Part shown: piece by piece, positions 6,132-7,305 of the stretch | Position numbering within the stretch: the stretch's first letter is position 1 | How the letters are laid out: each line of letters starts with the position of its first letter | Assembly: GCA_021786655.1 (NCBI GenBank) | Contig: JAJYMU010000110.1 | Coordinates: 1-7,305 of the forward strand | Source: Bacteroidota bacterium | GTDB lineage: Bacteria > Bacteroidota > Ignavibacteria > Ignavibacteriales > Melioribacteraceae | Length of the DNA: 7,305 nucleotides | Direction of reading: 5' to 3' | The notes under the pieces: generated by a model | What the model was told of the DNA's origin: nothing | What the model saw: only the letters and a program-made list of their open reading frames with translations | Databases searched by the model: none | Program-made: the position numbers and the translations under genes

Positions 6132-7305
6132 CTATTTCGGTAATCTAATTATAAATGTTGTGCCTTTGTTCACTTCGCTGCGGACTTTGATAAATCCTTT
6201 GTGCAAATCTACAATTTGTTTTACGGTTACCAAGCCGAATCCTGTTCCGCCGATTTGCGTTGTTACTCTTTGGACCTTACTGAATTTCTGGAACAGATTT
6301 GTTAAATCTTTTTCGGGAATGCCAATGCCCGTATCCGTAATTGCGATTTCAACTTCCTTTCCAAAATCTTGAACAAGGATAGAAATTCTTCCCCCGTTAT
6401 TAGTAAACTTTGTTGCGTTCGAAAGTAAATTTCCAAAGACTTTTGTGAGTCTTTCCTTATCCGCATTAATGATAATCTTTTCCGAAGGATATTCCTTGGA
6501 AAGGATGAGACTTTTTTCGTTTAACTGTCTTTCAACACTTTTCGCAACCACATCCAGAAGTTCTACAAGGTTGAGCTGTTCTTTGCTCAGCTCTTCTTCA
6601 CCGGATTCAAGTTTTGAAAAGTCAAGAAGATCATTGATAAGCTTAGCCAATCTCTTGCCTTCTGCCAAAATAATTTGGCTGAACTCAAGAACTGTCTCTT
6701 TGGGCAATTCGGTGTCAGATAGAATTGTCTCGGCAAAACCAACGATGGATGCCAACGGCGTTCTGAGCTCGTGCGAAACATTCGAGATGAATTCGCTCTT
6801 CAATTTATTCAATTCTTCAAGCACAGTTATTTTGTGCCGCGCTCTCTCCCGTTCGATTGATATGATTCTATTTGCTTCGATAAATTTAGCGTTAAGATCT
6901 CTAATTTTTTGTTCGTCTAATTTTCTGCCTGAAATATTTCTGCCGATACCAAGCATGCCGGAAACTTCGCCATCGGAAATCATGGGGTTGGAACGGATTT
7001 CGAACGCAACTTCTTTATCGAACCGATCCAGAAAATTTGTTTCAACTGTTGTAACTCCCTTTGAACTTAATATCCTGCTGAATGCCTCTGCAATTTTAGC
7101 TTCATCTTCTTTGCTTACAAAATCAAGGAAATGTTTTCCAATCATTTCCTCCGGCGTGTAGCCGAGCGCACTCGCACCGTTTTTATTCACCATACCGAAA
7201 TAACCAAATCCATCCAGAACAAATAATAAATCGTCGGCTGTATCTATCAGAAGTCTGAACCGTTCCTCCGAGCGTTCGAGATGCAACTGCGTTTTCTTTT
7301 CTTCA
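6132..7305 (-). CDS. PAS-domain sensor histidine kinase, 5' end outside the window
   Basis: The frame is open to the right edge, and residues EEKKTQ precede the TTG at 7286. That codon is therefore probably an internal leucine, and the N-terminus, including any sensor or membrane domain, is missing. Numbering from it, a PAS domain (about 5-120) starts with the typical ERSEERFRLLID linker and ends in GIGRNISGRK. A charged helix or coiled coil (about 121-165) leads to HisKA with SHELRTPL (His172 is the phosphorylated histidine). The HATPase domain has N box NLLSNATKFT (286-295), G1 DTGIGIP (318-324), F box FQKF (332-335) and G2 GGTGFGL (346-352). All catalytic boxes are intact. The visible part has no membrane helix. 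The gene ends 13 bases before the NtrC-type regulator, the expected partner. Histidine kinase identity is secure; the PAS ligand is unknown. Confidence 0.95.
   Translation of the reverse strand, partial: EEKKTQLHLERSEERFRLLIDTADDLLFVLDGFGYFGMVNKNGASALGYTPEEMIGKHFLDFVSKEDEAKIAEAFSRILSSKGVTTVETNFLDRFDKEVAFEIRSNPMISDGEVSGMLGIGRNISGRKLDEQKIRDLNAKFIEANRIISIERERARHKITVLEELNKLKSEFISNVSHELRTPLASIVGFAETILSDTELPKETVLEFSQIILAEGKRLAKLINDLLDFSKLESGEEELSKEQLNLVELLDVVAKSVERQLNEKSLILSKEYPSEKIIINADKERLTKVFGNLLSNATKFTNNGGRISILVQDFGKEVEIAITDTGIGIPEKDLTNLFQKFSKVQRVTTQIGGTGFGLVTVKQIVDLHKGFIKVRSEVNKGTTFIIRLPK

Noticed and set aside
6445..7161. Plus-strand 238-codon open frame
   Set aside because: Antisense shadow of the histidine kinase gene; Ser/Leu-rich low-complexity translation without domains.

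Overview
The window looks like a chromosomal segment of a moderately AT-rich bacterium from the Bacteroidota/Ignavibacteriota/Chlorobiota side of the tree. This is an inference from four things: mostly weak or absent Shine-Dalgarno sequences, frequent GTG/TTG starts, a double-domain GT2 glycosyltransferase of a type I associate with Bacteroidota, and its coupling to a DUF4922-like HIT-superfamily protein. I see no rRNA, tRNA, insertion sequence, CRISPR array or phage gene.

Layout. (1) Bases 1-346, minus strand: the start of a secreted protein with a clear Sec signal peptide, cut by the left edge and lacking an ATG start. (2) Bases 347-686: a poorly understood gap with one doubtful minus-strand ORF of 98 codons. 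(3) Bases 687-3148, plus strand: a two-gene unit with a 4-base ATGA overlap. It encodes a glycosyltransferase with two GT-A-like halves, then a GalT/Apa-like HIT nucleotidyltransferase or phosphorylase with a complete-looking zinc and nucleophile signature. (4) Bases 3168-7305, minus strand: a four-gene signalling operon, transcribed from right to left: PAS sensor histidine kinase (5' end outside the window), NtrC-type sigma-54 activator, STAS-domain anti-sigma-factor antagonist, and a receiver-PP2C (SpoIIE/RsbU-type) phosphatase. The two blocks converge with a 19-base gap and no visible terminator hairpin.

How the genes may work together. The right-hand operon joins two signalling logics: histidine-to-aspartate phosphotransfer, with one kinase and two receiver outputs, and serine partner switching, with a PP2C phosphatase and a STAS substrate. 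The likely reading is that the kinase controls the sigma-54 activator and perhaps also the phosphatase, which would dephosphorylate the STAS protein at Ser56. The third partner of a switch, an RsbW/SpoIIAB-like serine kinase, is not in the window. The left-hand pair suggests a glycan or nucleotide-sugar pathway: the HIT protein would make or break a nucleotide-sugar or nucleotide-phosphate bond, and the glycosyltransferase would use or release the related sugar nucleotide. Substrates cannot be read from the sequence.

The most interesting items are the translationally coupled GT2-HIT pair and the hybrid two-component/partner-switch operon.
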